DNA of 61,840 bases, from positions 1 through 61,840 of the forward strand of contig NZ_ABEQ01000006.1 in the NCBI RefSeq assembly GCF_000171335.1. The letters run 5' to 3'. This DNA comes from Candidatus Epulonipiscium viviparus. GTDB lineage: Bacteria; Bacillota; Clostridia; Lachnospirales; Cellulosilyticaceae. Position numbers and translations under genes: made by a program. The notes beneath the pieces are model-generated. The model worked only from the letters and a program-made list of their open reading frames with translations, searched no databases and had not been told where the DNA came from. Positions 52,980-61,840 of the stretch are shown in pieces (the stretch's first letter is position 1; each line of letters starts with the position of its first letter).

Positions 52980-53786
52980 ATGAATGAATTAAAAGAAAGA
53001 TTAGATGTATTAATTACGAAAAGAGCTTTAGCAGATTCACGTGAAAAGGCGCAAGCATATATTATGGCAGGAGTTGTATATGTTGATGGGCAAAAAGAAG
53101 ATAAAGTTGGGTTAAAAGTAAAAGTCAGTGCTGAAATTGAAGTACGACAAAAAATGAAATATGTAAGTAGAGGCGGATTTAAGCTAGAAAAAGCTATTCA
53201 AAAATTTAACATCAGTTTAGCTGGTAAAATTTGTATGGATGTTGGATCGTCAACAGGTGGATTTACAGATTGTATGCTGCAAGAAGGGGCTGCTAAAGTA
53301 TATGCCGTAGATGTAGGATATGGGCAGTTAGCATGGACATTGCGCCAAAATCCAAAAGTAATTTCGCTTGAAAAAACTAATATGCGTTATGTAACTCAGG
53401 AAGAAATATCAGAACAAATTAATTTTAGTTCGATTGACGTATCGTTTATTTCTTTAACAAAAATTTTGCAGCCAACTAAAAATTTATTAGCAAAAGATGG
53501 AGAAATAGTTGCATTAATAAAGCCTCAATTTGAAGCTGGAAGAGAAGAAGTTAAGAAGCACGGAGTTGTAAAAGATCCTATAGTGCATCAAAGAGTGATC
53601 GAAAACATATGGAATTATGTAACTGAAATAGGTTTTTCTGTTGTAGGATTAGATTTTTCGCCTATAAAAGGACCAGAGGGTAATCGTGAGTATTTAATAT
53701 ATTTGTCAAATGAATATAAAGTTGATAAATTGGATAAAAATGACATAGTTGCTAAAGTTGTAAAGTTGTCGCATGAGGAGTTGTAA
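52980..53786 (+). CDS. tlyA: TlyA-family rRNA 2'-O-methyltransferase
   Basis: A 268-residue protein with an N-terminal S4 RNA-binding domain (about residues 5-65: RLDVLITKRALADSREKAQAYI) and an FtsJ-type SAM domain (MDVGSSTGGFTDCMLQEGA, VYAVDVGYGQL, SIDVSFISL, ALIKPQFEAG). In clostridia it stands between dxs and nadK as here. It starts 3 nt after dxs, with its ribosome site (AAGGAA) inside dxs. Confidence 0.9.
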   Translation: MNELKERLDVLITKRALADSREKAQAYIMAGVVYVDGQKEDKVGLKVKVSAEIEVRQKMKYVSRGGFKLEKAIQKFNISLAGKICMDVGSSTGGFTDCMLQEGAAKVYAVDVGYGQLAWTLRQNPKVISLEKTNMRYVTQEEISEQINFSSIDVSFISLTKILQPTKNLLAKDGEIVALIKPQFEAGREEVKKHGVVKDPIVHQRVIENIWNYVTEIGFSVVGLDFSPIKGPEGNREYLIYLSNEYKVDKLDKNDIVAKVVKLSHEEL

Positions 53787-53788
53787 AT

Positions 53789-54628
53789 GTGAAAATTGGG
53801 GTAGCTACTAATTTGGATAAAGACAAGGATTTAAAAGTTACATTGCAAATAGCAGAAATTTTAAAAAGAGAAAATATTGAGTTTGAATTGGAGTGTAATA
53901 ATAGAGAGATCTGTAGTTGGGCAGATATGCTAATTGTTGTGGGTGGTGATGGAACGATATTGCGAGTAGCGCAAGACGCAGTTCTCTATGATATACCTAT
54001 TTTGGGAATAAATTTGGGAAGATTAGGTTTTTTGGCAGATATAGAAGCTTCGGAAATAGATAAACTGTTGACAAAAGAAAATCTAGTTAAAGCCAAGATA
54101 GAAGAACGAATGATGCTTAATACTACTGTTACTAATGCTTTAATGAAATATGAATATCTAGCTTTAAATGAAACTAGTTTAATCCGTTCATTTAGTAGTA
54201 GAATAACAGAATTTGAAATAAGTGTAAACAAAAAAGTGGTTGATATTTATCCAGCAGATGGAATATTAATATCCACTGCAACAGGTTCGACAGCCTATAA
54301 TTTATCTGCTGGAGGACCTATTGTTGTTCCGGAAGCAGATAATATAATTTTAACTCCAATTTGTCCACATACAATTTATTCTAGAAGTATTGTTCTTACT
54401 AATAAAGATGAGGTTTCTATTAGATTACCAGATCAAGAAGAATTGAGTTTATGCATCGATGGAGTTGTTAAAATGTCAATAAATAAAAATGATACAATAG
54501 AAATTTGCAAGGCTTCAAAAAGAGTAAAACTTTTAAAGCTTTCTGACAGAGATTTTTTTGAGGTACTAAGTAAGAAAATATTTAAAAAGGACGATAACAA
54601 TGGGGAAGAAAGAAGAACGACAATCTAA
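53789..54628 (+). CDS. nadK: NAD kinase
   Basis: A 279-residue kinase with GGDGTILRVAQDA (about residues 53-65, the catalytic GGDGT), GINLGRLGFLAD, NETSLIRSFSSRITEF and ATGSTAYNLSAGGPIV. It makes NADP from NAD. The start is a GTG after GAGGAG; the ATG two bases upstream is followed by a stop in its frame. Its 3' end overlaps argR by 29 nt. Confidence 0.95.
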   Translation: MKIGVATNLDKDKDLKVTLQIAEILKRENIEFELECNNREICSWADMLIVVGGDGTILRVAQDAVLYDIPILGINLGRLGFLADIEASEIDKLLTKENLVKAKIEERMMLNTTVTNALMKYEYLALNETSLIRSFSSRITEFEISVNKKVVDIYPADGILISTATGSTAYNLSAGGPIVVPEADNIILTPICPHTIYSRSIVLTNKDEVSIRLPDQEELSLCIDGVVKMSINKNDTIEICKASKRVKLLKLSDRDFFEVLSKKIFKKDDNNGEERRTTI

Positions 54629-55058
54629 GATTTTAAATCTTATTAATGAATATAACATTCAAACACAAGAAGAATTAGTAGAAAACCTTGAAAAAGCAGG
54701 ATTAAGAGTGACACAAGCTACGATTTCTAGAGATATTAGAGAATTGAAGTTGACAAAAATTGCAATGAGTATAGATAAACAAAAATATATTGCATTAAAC
54801 AATGCAGAAATTAATATATCGGCAAAAGTGGTGCGAGTGTTTAAGGCAGGTTTTTTGACTATAGATATAGCACAAAATATTTTAGTTATAAAAACGCTTC
54901 CAGGAATGAGTCAAGCAGTGGCATCGGCTATAGATACATTTAATTACAAAGATATAGTTGGTACTATTGCAGGAGATGATACAATTTTTTGTGCTATAAA
55001 AGATATTGATAGAGCATCTTATATAATAAAAGAGTTTAATAAAATTTTAAATACTTAA
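54600..55058 (+). CDS. argR: Arginine repressor ArgR
   Basis: A 152-residue regulator: winged helix at residues 1-70 with VTQATISRDIRELKLTKIA, and the C-terminal hexamer/arginine domain with GMSQAVASAIDTF and GTIAGDDTIFCAIKD. It controls arginine metabolism; the window's arginine-consuming speA-speE/speB operon is a possible target, but no ARG box was identified by eye. Confidence 0.9.
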   Translation: MGKKEERQSKILNLINEYNIQTQEELVENLEKAGLRVTQATISRDIRELKLTKIAMSIDKQKYIALNNAEINISAKVVRVFKAGFLTIDIAQNILVIKTLPGMSQAVASAIDTFNYKDIVGTIAGDDTIFCAIKDIDRASYIIKEFNKILNT

Positions 55059-55067
55059 AAATGATGT

Positions 55068-55088
55068 AAAAACAATGTAATGTTTTTT
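55068..55088 (+). terminator. Weak hairpin after argR
   Basis: AAAAACA pairs with TGTTTTT across ATGTAA, followed by further T. A-U only apart from one G-C, so weak. Confidence 0.35.
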
Positions 55089-55232
55089 GTTTATTGATAA
55101 AAAATTCAATAATTCCTTGTATTTCTTTTTTATGAAAATAATACCTTATGAATAATCTGTAAAACTGTATAAATGTTACCTAAATAGGCAATTTTATAAG
55201 TATTAGTATATTACAGAATAGGATGTGTAAAC

Positions 55233-56531
55233 TTGTATGAGGATAAACATAAAAAAATATTATTGATTTTTTTATCACTTATAAGTATTATGATATTAAT
55301 AAGCCCAGTGGTAATTGCAAAATATTATTTACCAGATGAAATAAATATGGTTGTAGGTCAGGAATATAGTATAGATTTTAATATTCCAGTTAAAGCTACT
55401 ATAAAAGCTCAAGATGAAAATTTAATTTTAGATGATAATATAAATAATGTATTAGAGGGGATAAAAAACATAAATTTGAATGATCCTTTAGTAGTAAAAG
55501 CTGCAGATGAAGGAAGCGCAAAACTGAAAATAAATTTGTTAGGATCTATTCCAATCAAAACAGTTATCGTTTCGGTTCGTCCTCATATGGAAGTGATTCC
55601 GGGTGGAGATGTAATAGGAATAGAAATACATTCTGTGGGAGTTTGTGTTGTTGGAACTGGTGAATTTGAATCTGATGGGAATCAAGTACATCCTTGTAAA
55701 GGAAAGATTAAAAAAGGTGATCGAATTCTTTCAATTAATAATAATCCAGTAAATACTAAAGAAGATTTTAAAAAATATATAGAAACCAATTCTAATACTC
55801 CTGTAGTTTTGGATATCATGCGTGAAGATAAATATATTCAAACAGAAGTGGTACCTGAATATTCAAATGCAGAAGATAGTTATAAATTAGGAATATGGAT
55901 AAAAGATACTGTTCAGGGGTTGGGTACACTTACTTATGTTGAACCAGAAACGGGAAATTTTGGTGCATTGGGTCATGGCATAACAGATACCGATTTTGAA
56001 AAAATTATTCCTATTTCGCATGGAAAAATTATGGAAGCAGAAATAGATGGCATCAAAAAAGGTGAAGCGGGTGTTCCAGGTGAAATTAGTGGAATAATTG
56101 ATACAGCTGATGCAGCAAGTCTTGGTAGTGTAGCTAACAATACTAATTGCGGAATTTTTGGAATTATGGATGAAAATGATATAGAACAAGTGACCAAAGA
56201 AACAGTTCAAGTAGCTACTTCGAGTGAAGTAGAAGAAGGAGAGGCTGTAATTTTGGCTGATTTAACAGGAGAGGGAGTGCGGTCATATGATGTAAAAATT
56301 CAAAAGATAGCGAAGCATATTAGTGAACCGTCTAAAGGAATGATTGTAAAAATTATTGATGAAGAATTGTTAAATATTACAAAAGGAATAATTCAAGGGA
56401 TGAGTGGGTCTCCTATTATTCAAAATGATAAAATTATAGGAGCTATAAGTCATGTATTTGTCAATGATCCAACAACAGGATATGGAATTTTTATAGAGAA
56501 TATGCTAAAAACAGCAGAAAATATTGAGTAA
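55233..56531 (+). CDS. spoIVB: SpoIVB serine peptidase
   Basis: A 432-residue sporulation protease. One N-terminal membrane helix (residues 9-29), a PDZ domain with VHPCKGKIKKGDRILSINNNPV (about 152-173), and an S55 peptidase domain with GHGITD (His249) and QGMSGSPI (Ser393 by analogy with the B. subtilis catalytic Ser). It is secreted from the forespore and triggers sigma-K processing. It starts at a TTG after an AGGATG-type site. Its usual upstream neighbour recN is missing and spo0A does not follow. The absence of a clear sigma-A promoter upstream agrees with sporulation-sigma control. Confidence 0.9.
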   Translation: MYEDKHKKILLIFLSLISIMILISPVVIAKYYLPDEINMVVGQEYSIDFNIPVKATIKAQDENLILDDNINNVLEGIKNINLNDPLVVKAADEGSAKLKINLLGSIPIKTVIVSVRPHMEVIPGGDVIGIEIHSVGVCVVGTGEFESDGNQVHPCKGKIKKGDRILSINNNPVNTKEDFKKYIETNSNTPVVLDIMREDKYIQTEVVPEYSNAEDSYKLGIWIKDTVQGLGTLTYVEPETGNFGALGHGITDTDFEKIIPISHGKIMEAEIDGIKKGEAGVPGEISGIIDTADAASLGSVANNTNCGIFGIMDENDIEQVTKETVQVATSSEVEEGEAVILADLTGEGVRSYDVKIQKIAKHISEPSKGMIVKIIDEELLNITKGIIQGMSGSPIIQNDKIIGAISHVFVNDPTTGYGIFIENMLKTAENIE

Positions 56532-56714
56532 ATTGCATAAAAAAGTGTTGTAATTAATGGATGATACAAGGATAGCACTTTGTAGCGTCAATTTTTATAA
56601 TTTGAAAGAAGTAATAATAATTTGATTTGGTAATGAGTTTGCATATAATGAAAAGAATAATGAGTGATGTAAAATTTGTATAAAAGATATGATAAATAAA
56701 AAAAGGGTAATATG
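56532..56714. other. Gap where spo0A is usually found
   Basis: About 180 nt of AT-rich DNA with no frame, RNA or repeat that I can define. Confidence 0.5.
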
Positions 56715-56750
56715 AAATAGACTGTAAATGAATTTGCAGTCTATTTTGAT
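56715..56750. terminator. Bidirectional terminator between spoIVB and terD
   Basis: AAATAGACTG pairs perfectly with CAGTCTATTT across a 12-nt loop. On the plus strand TTTTGATTTT follows; on the minus strand only TTTC directly after the stem, then a T run farther on. It serves the convergent genes. Confidence 0.7.
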
Positions 56751-56751
56751 T

Positions 56752-57336
56752 TTAATGATATTTTTTTATTAAGGAATTTAGAGTAGGATCTGTCGTACCC
56801 TGTCCAATAGCATTGAAGCGCCATTCACTGTCTTTTTTATAAAGTTCACCAAATATGAGGGCGGTTAAATTAGAATAATCATCGGTTAAATTATATCTGC
56901 AAAGTTCGATATTATTTTTTGGATCTACTATTCTAATAAAAGCATTTTTTACATTGCCAAAATGTTGTTTGCGTTCTGTGGATTGATAAATATTAACTAC
57001 AACTATTAAGGAATCAAGAGATGGAGGCATTTTTGAAAAATCTACAATAATTTGTTCATCATCACCGTCACCATCACCTGTTAAATTATCACCAAGATGT
57101 GTGATGGCTCCACTTGGATGTGATAGGTTGCCATAATATATAACATCACTATTATTTGTGAGTTTTTTATTCGATAATGCAAGAACAGAAGCATCGCAAT
57201 CAAAAGGTTTAGTTTTTGAAAAAAGACTAGCTTTCTGATTTTTCGCATCCCATCCTAATCCGATTATTACTTGGGAAAGCCCAGGGCGTTCTTTGGTCAA
57301 ACTAATTTTTTGCCCTTTTTGTAAACTAACTGCCAT
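56752..57336 (-). CDS. TerD-family protein
   Basis: A 194-residue calcium-binding TerD-type protein: MAVSLQKGQKISLTK at the start, LGWDAK, SDVIYYGNLSHPSGAITHLGDNLTGDGDGDDEQI with the Asp-rich calcium site, and the end IFGELYKKDSEWRFNAIGQG. The family is linked to tellurite resistance and stress responses. Here it is alone, with no terB/terC/terE-type neighbours, between spoIVB and tuf. Ribosome site AAAGGGG. Confidence 0.9.
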   Translation of the reverse strand: MAVSLQKGQKISLTKERPGLSQVIIGLGWDAKNQKASLFSKTKPFDCDASVLALSNKKLTNNSDVIYYGNLSHPSGAITHLGDNLTGDGDGDDEQIIVDFSKMPPSLDSLIVVVNIYQSTERKQHFGNVKNAFIRIVDPKNNIELCRYNLTDDYSNLTALIFGELYKKDSEWRFNAIGQGTTDPTLNSLIKKYH

Positions 57337-57372
57337 TATAAATTCCCCTTTCTAAGAATTTAGATACAAAAG

Positions 57373-57414
57373 AAGGCTATACCTCCCGTATTAAAACTTG
57401 GAAATATAGCCCTT
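57373..57414 (-). terminator. Terminator of the str operon
   Basis: On the minus strand AAGGGCTATA pairs with TATAGCCTT (one bulge) and is followed by CTTTTG, just after tuf. Confidence 0.65.
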
Positions 57415-57423
57415 ATCTTTAGA

Positions 57424-58617
57424 TTATTCAATGATTTCAGAAACAACTCCAGAACCTACTGTACGTCCGCCTTCACGAATCGCAAATCTAAGTCCTTGTT
57501 GCATAGCTATTGGATGGATAAGCTCAATTTCCATTTCGATGTTATCCCCAGGCATACACATTTCTACGCCTTCTGGTAATTTAATTAGTCCAGTAACGTC
57601 TGTTGTACGGAAATAGAATTGTGGTCTATAATTTGAAAAGAATGGAGTATGACGACCGCCCTCTTCTTTTTTAAGAACGTAAACTTCAGCTTTAAATTTT
57701 GTATGAGGAGTGATTGATCCAGGTTTACAAAGAACTTGACCACGTTCGATTTCATTTCTTTGAACACCACGAAGAAGTGCACCGATGTTATCGCCAGCTT
57801 CACCTTGATCAAGAAGTTTTCTAAACATCTCAACTCCAGTACAAATTACTTTACGAGTTTCTTTTTTGATACCAACGATTTCTACTTCGTCTCCAACTTT
57901 TAGGATACCAGATTCAATTTTACCTGTGGCAACTGTTCCACGACCAGTAATAGAGAATACGTCTTCAACTGGCATAAGGAAAGGTTTTTCTGTATCACGC
58001 TTAGGAGTTGGAATATATTCATCGATGATTTCGAACATTTCAACGATTTTATCTCCCCAAGGACCCATTGGATCATTAAGAGCTTGAAGCGCAGAACCTT
58101 GAATAATAGGAGTATCATCTCCAGGGAACTCATATTCATTTAAAAGTTCACGAATCTCCATTTCTACTAATTCGATAAGTTCTTCGTCATCAACCATATC
58201 GCATTTATTTAGGAATACTACGATATAAGGAACACCAACTTGTCGAGAAAGTAGGATATGCTCACGAGTTTGAGCCATTGGCCCGTCAGTAGCAGCACAA
58301 ACAAGAATGGTTCCATCCATTTGAGCTGCTCCTGTGATCATGTTTTTAACATAGTCAGCATGTCCTGGACAGTCAACGTGTGCATAGTGACGATTTGGTG
58401 TCTCATATTCAACGTGAGCTGTAGAAATTGTAATACCACGCTCTCTTTCTTCTGGAGCTTTATCAATATTGTCGAAAGCGACTGCTTCACCAGTACCATA
58501 TCTTTCGTGAAGAGTTTTTGTGATCGCAGCAGTAAGAGTAGTCTTACCGTGGTCAACGTGTCCGATTGTTCCAATATTTACGTGTGGTTTGTTACGTTCA
58601 AATTTAGCTTTAGCCAT
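57424..58617 (-). CDS. tuf: Elongation factor Tu
   Basis: A 397-residue GTPase of normal length: P-loop GHVDHGKTT (residues 19-27), [23 protein letters not shown] and GSALQA, then the beta-barrel domains and the end [15 protein letters not shown]. Delivers aminoacyl-tRNA to the ribosome. Last gene of the rpsL-rpsG-fusA-tuf operon; ribosome site AAGGAGG. The 114-nt gap to fusA contains two small palindromes (TTGGAATAATTCCAA and AACTGAAAATATTCAGTT) of unknown meaning. Confidence 0.97.
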   Translation of the reverse strand: MAKAKFERNKPHVNIGTIGHVDHGKTTLTAAITKTLHERYGTGEAVAFDNIDKAPEERERGITISTAHVEYETPNRHYAHVDCPGHADYVKNMITGAAQMDGTILVCAATDGPMAQTREHILLSRQVGVPYIVVFLNKCDMVDDEELIELVEMEIRELLNEYEFPGDDTPIIQGSALQALNDPMGPWGDKIVEMFEIIDEYIPTPKRDTEKPFLMPVEDVFSITGRGTVATGKIESGILKVGDEVEIVGIKKETRKVICTGVEMFRKLLDQGEAGDNIGALLRGVQRNEIERGQVLCKPGSITPHTKFKAEVYVLKKEEGGRHTPFFSNYRPQFYFRTTDVTGLIKLPEGVEMCMPGDNIEMEIELIHPIAMQQGLRFAIREGGRTVGSGVVSEIIE

Positions 58618-58731
58618 TTTAAAAAATCCTCCTTGAAATGCAACTGAATATTTTCAGTTAGTTTTATTATTAATTATTTCCATTTGATATTGGAATTATT
58701 CCAATTTATATTACTTTTGATACGAAACAAA

Positions 58732-60813
58732 TTATTTGCCGTCAGCAACAACTTTATCTTGAATACTCTTTGGACATTGCTCATAGTGATCAAATTCCAT
58801 AGAATAGTTGCCTCGACCTTGAGTTCTAGAACGAAGATCTGTCGCATATCCAAACATTTCTGCTAGTGGAACCAGAGCTCTAATTTCTTGAGCACCATTA
58901 CGAGCTTCCATTCCTTCGATTCTACCACGACGAGAGTTAATGTTACCAATAACATCGCCCATGTAGTCTTCAGGAACAATTACTACAACTTTCATAATAG
59001 GCTCAAGTAGTAATCCACCAGCTTTTTTCATAGCATCTTTGAATGCCATAGAACCTGCTATTTTAAATGCCATCTCGGATGAGTCAACATCATGATAGGA
59101 ACCATCGTAGCAGTCGGCCATGATACCTAAAACTTCGTATCCTGCTAGAGGACCACTTGTCATAGCATCTCTAATACCTTTGTCTACTGCTGGAATATAT
59201 TCTTTTGGAATAGAACCACCGACAACTGAGCTTTTAAATTCATAAGTTTTTTCAGAGTTAGGATCAAGTCTTGAAAATCTAACTTTACAGTGTCCATATT
59301 GACCACTACCACCAGATTGACGAACGAATTTGGATTCGATATCAACATCTTTAGCGAGAGTTTCTTTATAAGCAACTTGAGGAGCGCCTACATTAGCTTC
59401 AACTTTAAATTCACGAAGCAGTCTATCGACGATGATTTCAAGGTGTAATTCACCCATACCAGCTATAATTGTTTGACCAGTTTCTTGGTCTGTATATGCT
59501 TTAAAAGTTGGATCTTCTTCAGCAAGTTTAGATAATGCAATACCCATTTTTTCCTGACCAGCTTTAGTCTTTGGTTCGATAGCAACAGAGATAACAGGTT
59601 CTGGGAATACCATCGATTCAAGGATTACAGGATTATCTTCTGTACAAAGAGTATCACCCGTAGTAGTTCCTTTTAAACCAACTGCTGCTGCAATATCGCC
59701 AGCATATACTTTATCAATATCTTGTCTTGAGTTTGCGTGCATTTGTACTATACGACCGATTCTCTCTTTTTTGCCTTTTACAGAGTTATATACATATGAT
59801 CCTGATTCAAGTGTACCAGAATAAACTCTGAAGAAGGCAAGTTTTCCAACGAATGGGTCTGTCATGATTTTGAATGCAAGCGCTGAGAAAGGCTCTTCAT
59901 CAGATGAGTGACGTACCATAGGTTCATCGGTATCTGGGTCTATGCCTTTGATAGCTTCGATATCTGTAGGTGCAGGCATATACTCAACAATGGCATCAAG
60001 TAATCTTTGAACACCTTTGTTTTTATAGGCCGAGCCACAGAATACAGGGACGATTTGAGTTCCTATAACTGCTTTTCTAAGACCTGTTTTTAGCTCTTGC
60101 AAAGTAAGCTCTTCACCTTCTAAATATTTTTCTGCCAAATCATCATCAATACTTGCAATGGCATCAATTGCTTCTTCTCTAAATTTTTCAGCTTTTTCTT
60201 TCATATCATCTGGAATCTCAATTTCATCGATTTCTTTTCCAAGATCGTCTTTATAGATATAAGCTTTGTTTTCAAGAAGATCAATAATACCAATAAATTC
60301 ATCTTCAGCTCCGATTGGAAGCTGCATAGGAACTGCGTTAGTTCCTAGTCTATCACGCATCATGTCTACTGCGTTATAAAAATCTGCACCCATAATGTCC
60401 ATTTTATTTACAAATGCCATTCTAGGTACATTATACTTGTCTGCTTGTCTCCACACTGTTTCAGATTGCGGCTCAACGCCACCTTTTGCACAAAAGACAC
60501 CAACAGCACTGTCTAGAACCCTAAGCGAACGTTCAACTTCAACGGTAAAATCTACGTGTCCTGGAGTATCAATAATGTTTACACGATTGTTATTCCAAAA
60601 GCAAGTAGTTGCCGCTGAGGTTATTGTAATACCACGCTCCTTTTCTTGCTCCATCCAGTCCATAGTAGCGCCACCCTCATGAGTTTCACCAATCTTATGG
60701 TTTCTTCCAGTGTAGAATAAAATTCGCTCTGTCAATGTTGTCTTTCCGGCATCGATGTGAGCCATGATACCAATATTTCTAGTCCTTTCGAGCGGATATT
60801 CTCTTCCTGCCAT
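58732..60813 (-). CDS. fusA: Elongation factor G
   Basis: A 693-residue translocase: [15 protein letters not shown] (residues 18-32), [24 protein letters not shown], and domains II-V ending in [16 protein letters not shown]. It is a single copy of standard EF-G type. Ribosome site AGAGGAGG. Confidence 0.97.
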   Translation of the reverse strand: MAGREYPLERTRNIGIMAHIDAGKTTLTERILFYTGRNHKIGETHEGGATMDWMEQEKERGITITSAATTCFWNNNRVNIIDTPGHVDFTVEVERSLRVLDSAVGVFCAKGGVEPQSETVWRQADKYNVPRMAFVNKMDIMGADFYNAVDMMRDRLGTNAVPMQLPIGAEDEFIGIIDLLENKAYIYKDDLGKEIDEIEIPDDMKEKAEKFREEAIDAIASIDDDLAEKYLEGEELTLQELKTGLRKAVIGTQIVPVFCGSAYKNKGVQRLLDAIVEYMPAPTDIEAIKGIDPDTDEPMVRHSSDEEPFSALAFKIMTDPFVGKLAFFRVYSGTLESGSYVYNSVKGKKERIGRIVQMHANSRQDIDKVYAGDIAAAVGLKGTTTGDTLCTEDNPVILESMVFPEPVISVAIEPKTKAGQEKMGIALSKLAEEDPTFKAYTDQETGQTIIAGMGELHLEIIVDRLLREFKVEANVGAPQVAYKETLAKDVDIESKFVRQSGGSGQYGHCKVRFSRLDPNSEKTYEFKSSVVGGSIPKEYIPAVDKGIRDAMTSGPLAGYEVLGIMADCYDGSYHDVDSSEMAFKIAGSMAFKDAMKKAGGLLLEPIMKVVVIVPEDYMGDVIGNINSRRGRIEGMEARNGAQEIRALVPLAEMFGYATDLRSRTQGRGNYSMEFDHYEQCPKSIQDKVVADGK

Positions 60814-60844
60814 GTTATTCCTCCTCTAGGCTTTTGTGCCTTTA

Positions 60845-61461
<617 letters not shown>

Positions 61462-61840
61462 TTATTTTTTCTTAGGTCTCTTCGCTCCATATTTAGAACG
61501 AGATTGCTCTCTTTTTGCAACACCTGCTGTATCTAAAGTACCACGTATGATGTGATAACGTGTACCTGGTAAGTCTTTTACCCTTCCGCCACGAATCAAA
61601 ACAACACTGTGTTCTTGTAGATTGTGACCTTCTCCAGGGATATAAGCTGTAACTTCTATTCCATTTGTAAGACGAACTCTGGCAATTTTACGAAGAGCTG
61701 AGTTGGGCTTTTTGGGAGTAGCTGTTTTTACTGCTGTACAAACTCCTCTTTTTTGTGGGGAAGAAATATCAGTTGACTTCTTCTTGAGAGAGTTGTAGCC
61801 TTTTTGTAAAGCTGGAGCAGTAGATTTTTTTTCAATTGTT
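61462..61840 (-). CDS. rpsL: 30S ribosomal protein S12 (5' end outside the window)
   Basis: 126 codons of the C-terminal part, from [11 protein letters not shown] through [20 protein letters not shown] and [22 protein letters not shown] to [12 protein letters not shown]. About 12 N-terminal residues are missing at the window edge. The decoding-site PNSALRK and VKDLPG loops, where streptomycin-resistance changes usually occur, have the common wild-type residues. Confidence 0.97.
   Translation of the reverse strand, partial: TIEKKSTAPALQKGYNSLKKKSTDISSPQKRGVCTAVKTATPKKPNSALRKIARVRLTNGIEVTAYIPGEGHNLQEHSVVLIRGGRVKDLPGTRYHIIRGTLDTAGVAKREQSRSKYGAKRPKKK

Overview
This is an AT-rich chromosomal window from a Gram-positive, spore-forming (or spore-derived) Bacillota of the clostridial kind. 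The evidence is the dnaX-ybaB-recR block, the dxs-tlyA-nadK-argR-spoIVB block, a DUF2953-GerW pair, a reverse rubrerythrin and the rpsL-rpsG-fusA-tuf operon. An exported GH86-type agarase/porphyranase-like enzyme points to red-algal polysaccharide as food, so a marine or herbivorous-fish gut anaerobe (for example an Epulopiscium-like lineage) is a reasonable inference, not a demonstrated identity.

Layout. 0-0.7 kb: a gene-free stretch with a strongly nested RNA fold and a left-facing orphan terminator. 0.7-3.5 kb: GH86-like secreted enzyme. 3.5-15.9 kb: a catabolic cluster with an MFS transporter, a GlcD-type FAD dehydrogenase with its own EtfB/EtfA, a BCCT transporter, a second FAD dehydrogenase (AGPS/YgcU-type) with its own EtfB/EtfA, a GlpP-family antiterminator, an SDR dehydrogenase and an FGGY kinase. 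Its gene content matches the poorly understood E. coli ygcPQRSUW-yqcE-ygcE cluster. Three transcription units in it begin with the same promoter-plus-attenuator leader, and the cluster encodes a candidate RNA-binding antiterminator for those leaders. 16-24 kb: trmL, an NlpC/P60 hydrolase, an iron alcohol dehydrogenase, a secreted unknown, and a polyamine uptake operon potABCD with a tiny ORF resembling a copy of the PotC N-terminus, followed by a DUF4190 membrane protein and a PuuD-like amidase. 24-30 kb, minus strand: a PfkB-family sugar-phosphate kinase, an LplABC-type ABC transporter and a UroD-family protein with MtaA-type zinc ligands.

30-38 kb, minus strand: one giant gene (2606 codons) encoding a RelE/ParE-like N-terminus, a UvrD/Rep-type superfamily I helicase core with altered motifs, a Cys cluster, about 1800 residues of acidic Ala/Ser/Asp repeats and a single C-terminal hydrophobic helix. 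With the ygc-type attenuator regulon it is the best candidate here for something undescribed. 38-41.6 kb: pheST. 41.9-45.9 kb: a spermidine biosynthesis operon, speD, an in-frame speA-speE fusion that still carries an internal ribosome binding site for SpeE, and speB. Together these supply all enzymes for arginine to agmatine to putrescine to spermidine, complementing PotABCD uptake. 46-56.5 kb: housekeeping and sporulation genes; recN is absent from its usual place between argR and spoIVB, and spo0A does not follow spoIVB. 56.7-61.8 kb, minus strand: terD, tuf, fusA, rpsG and the 3' part of rpsL, which runs off the window.

No tRNA, rRNA, CRISPR array, insertion sequence or phage gene was recognised.
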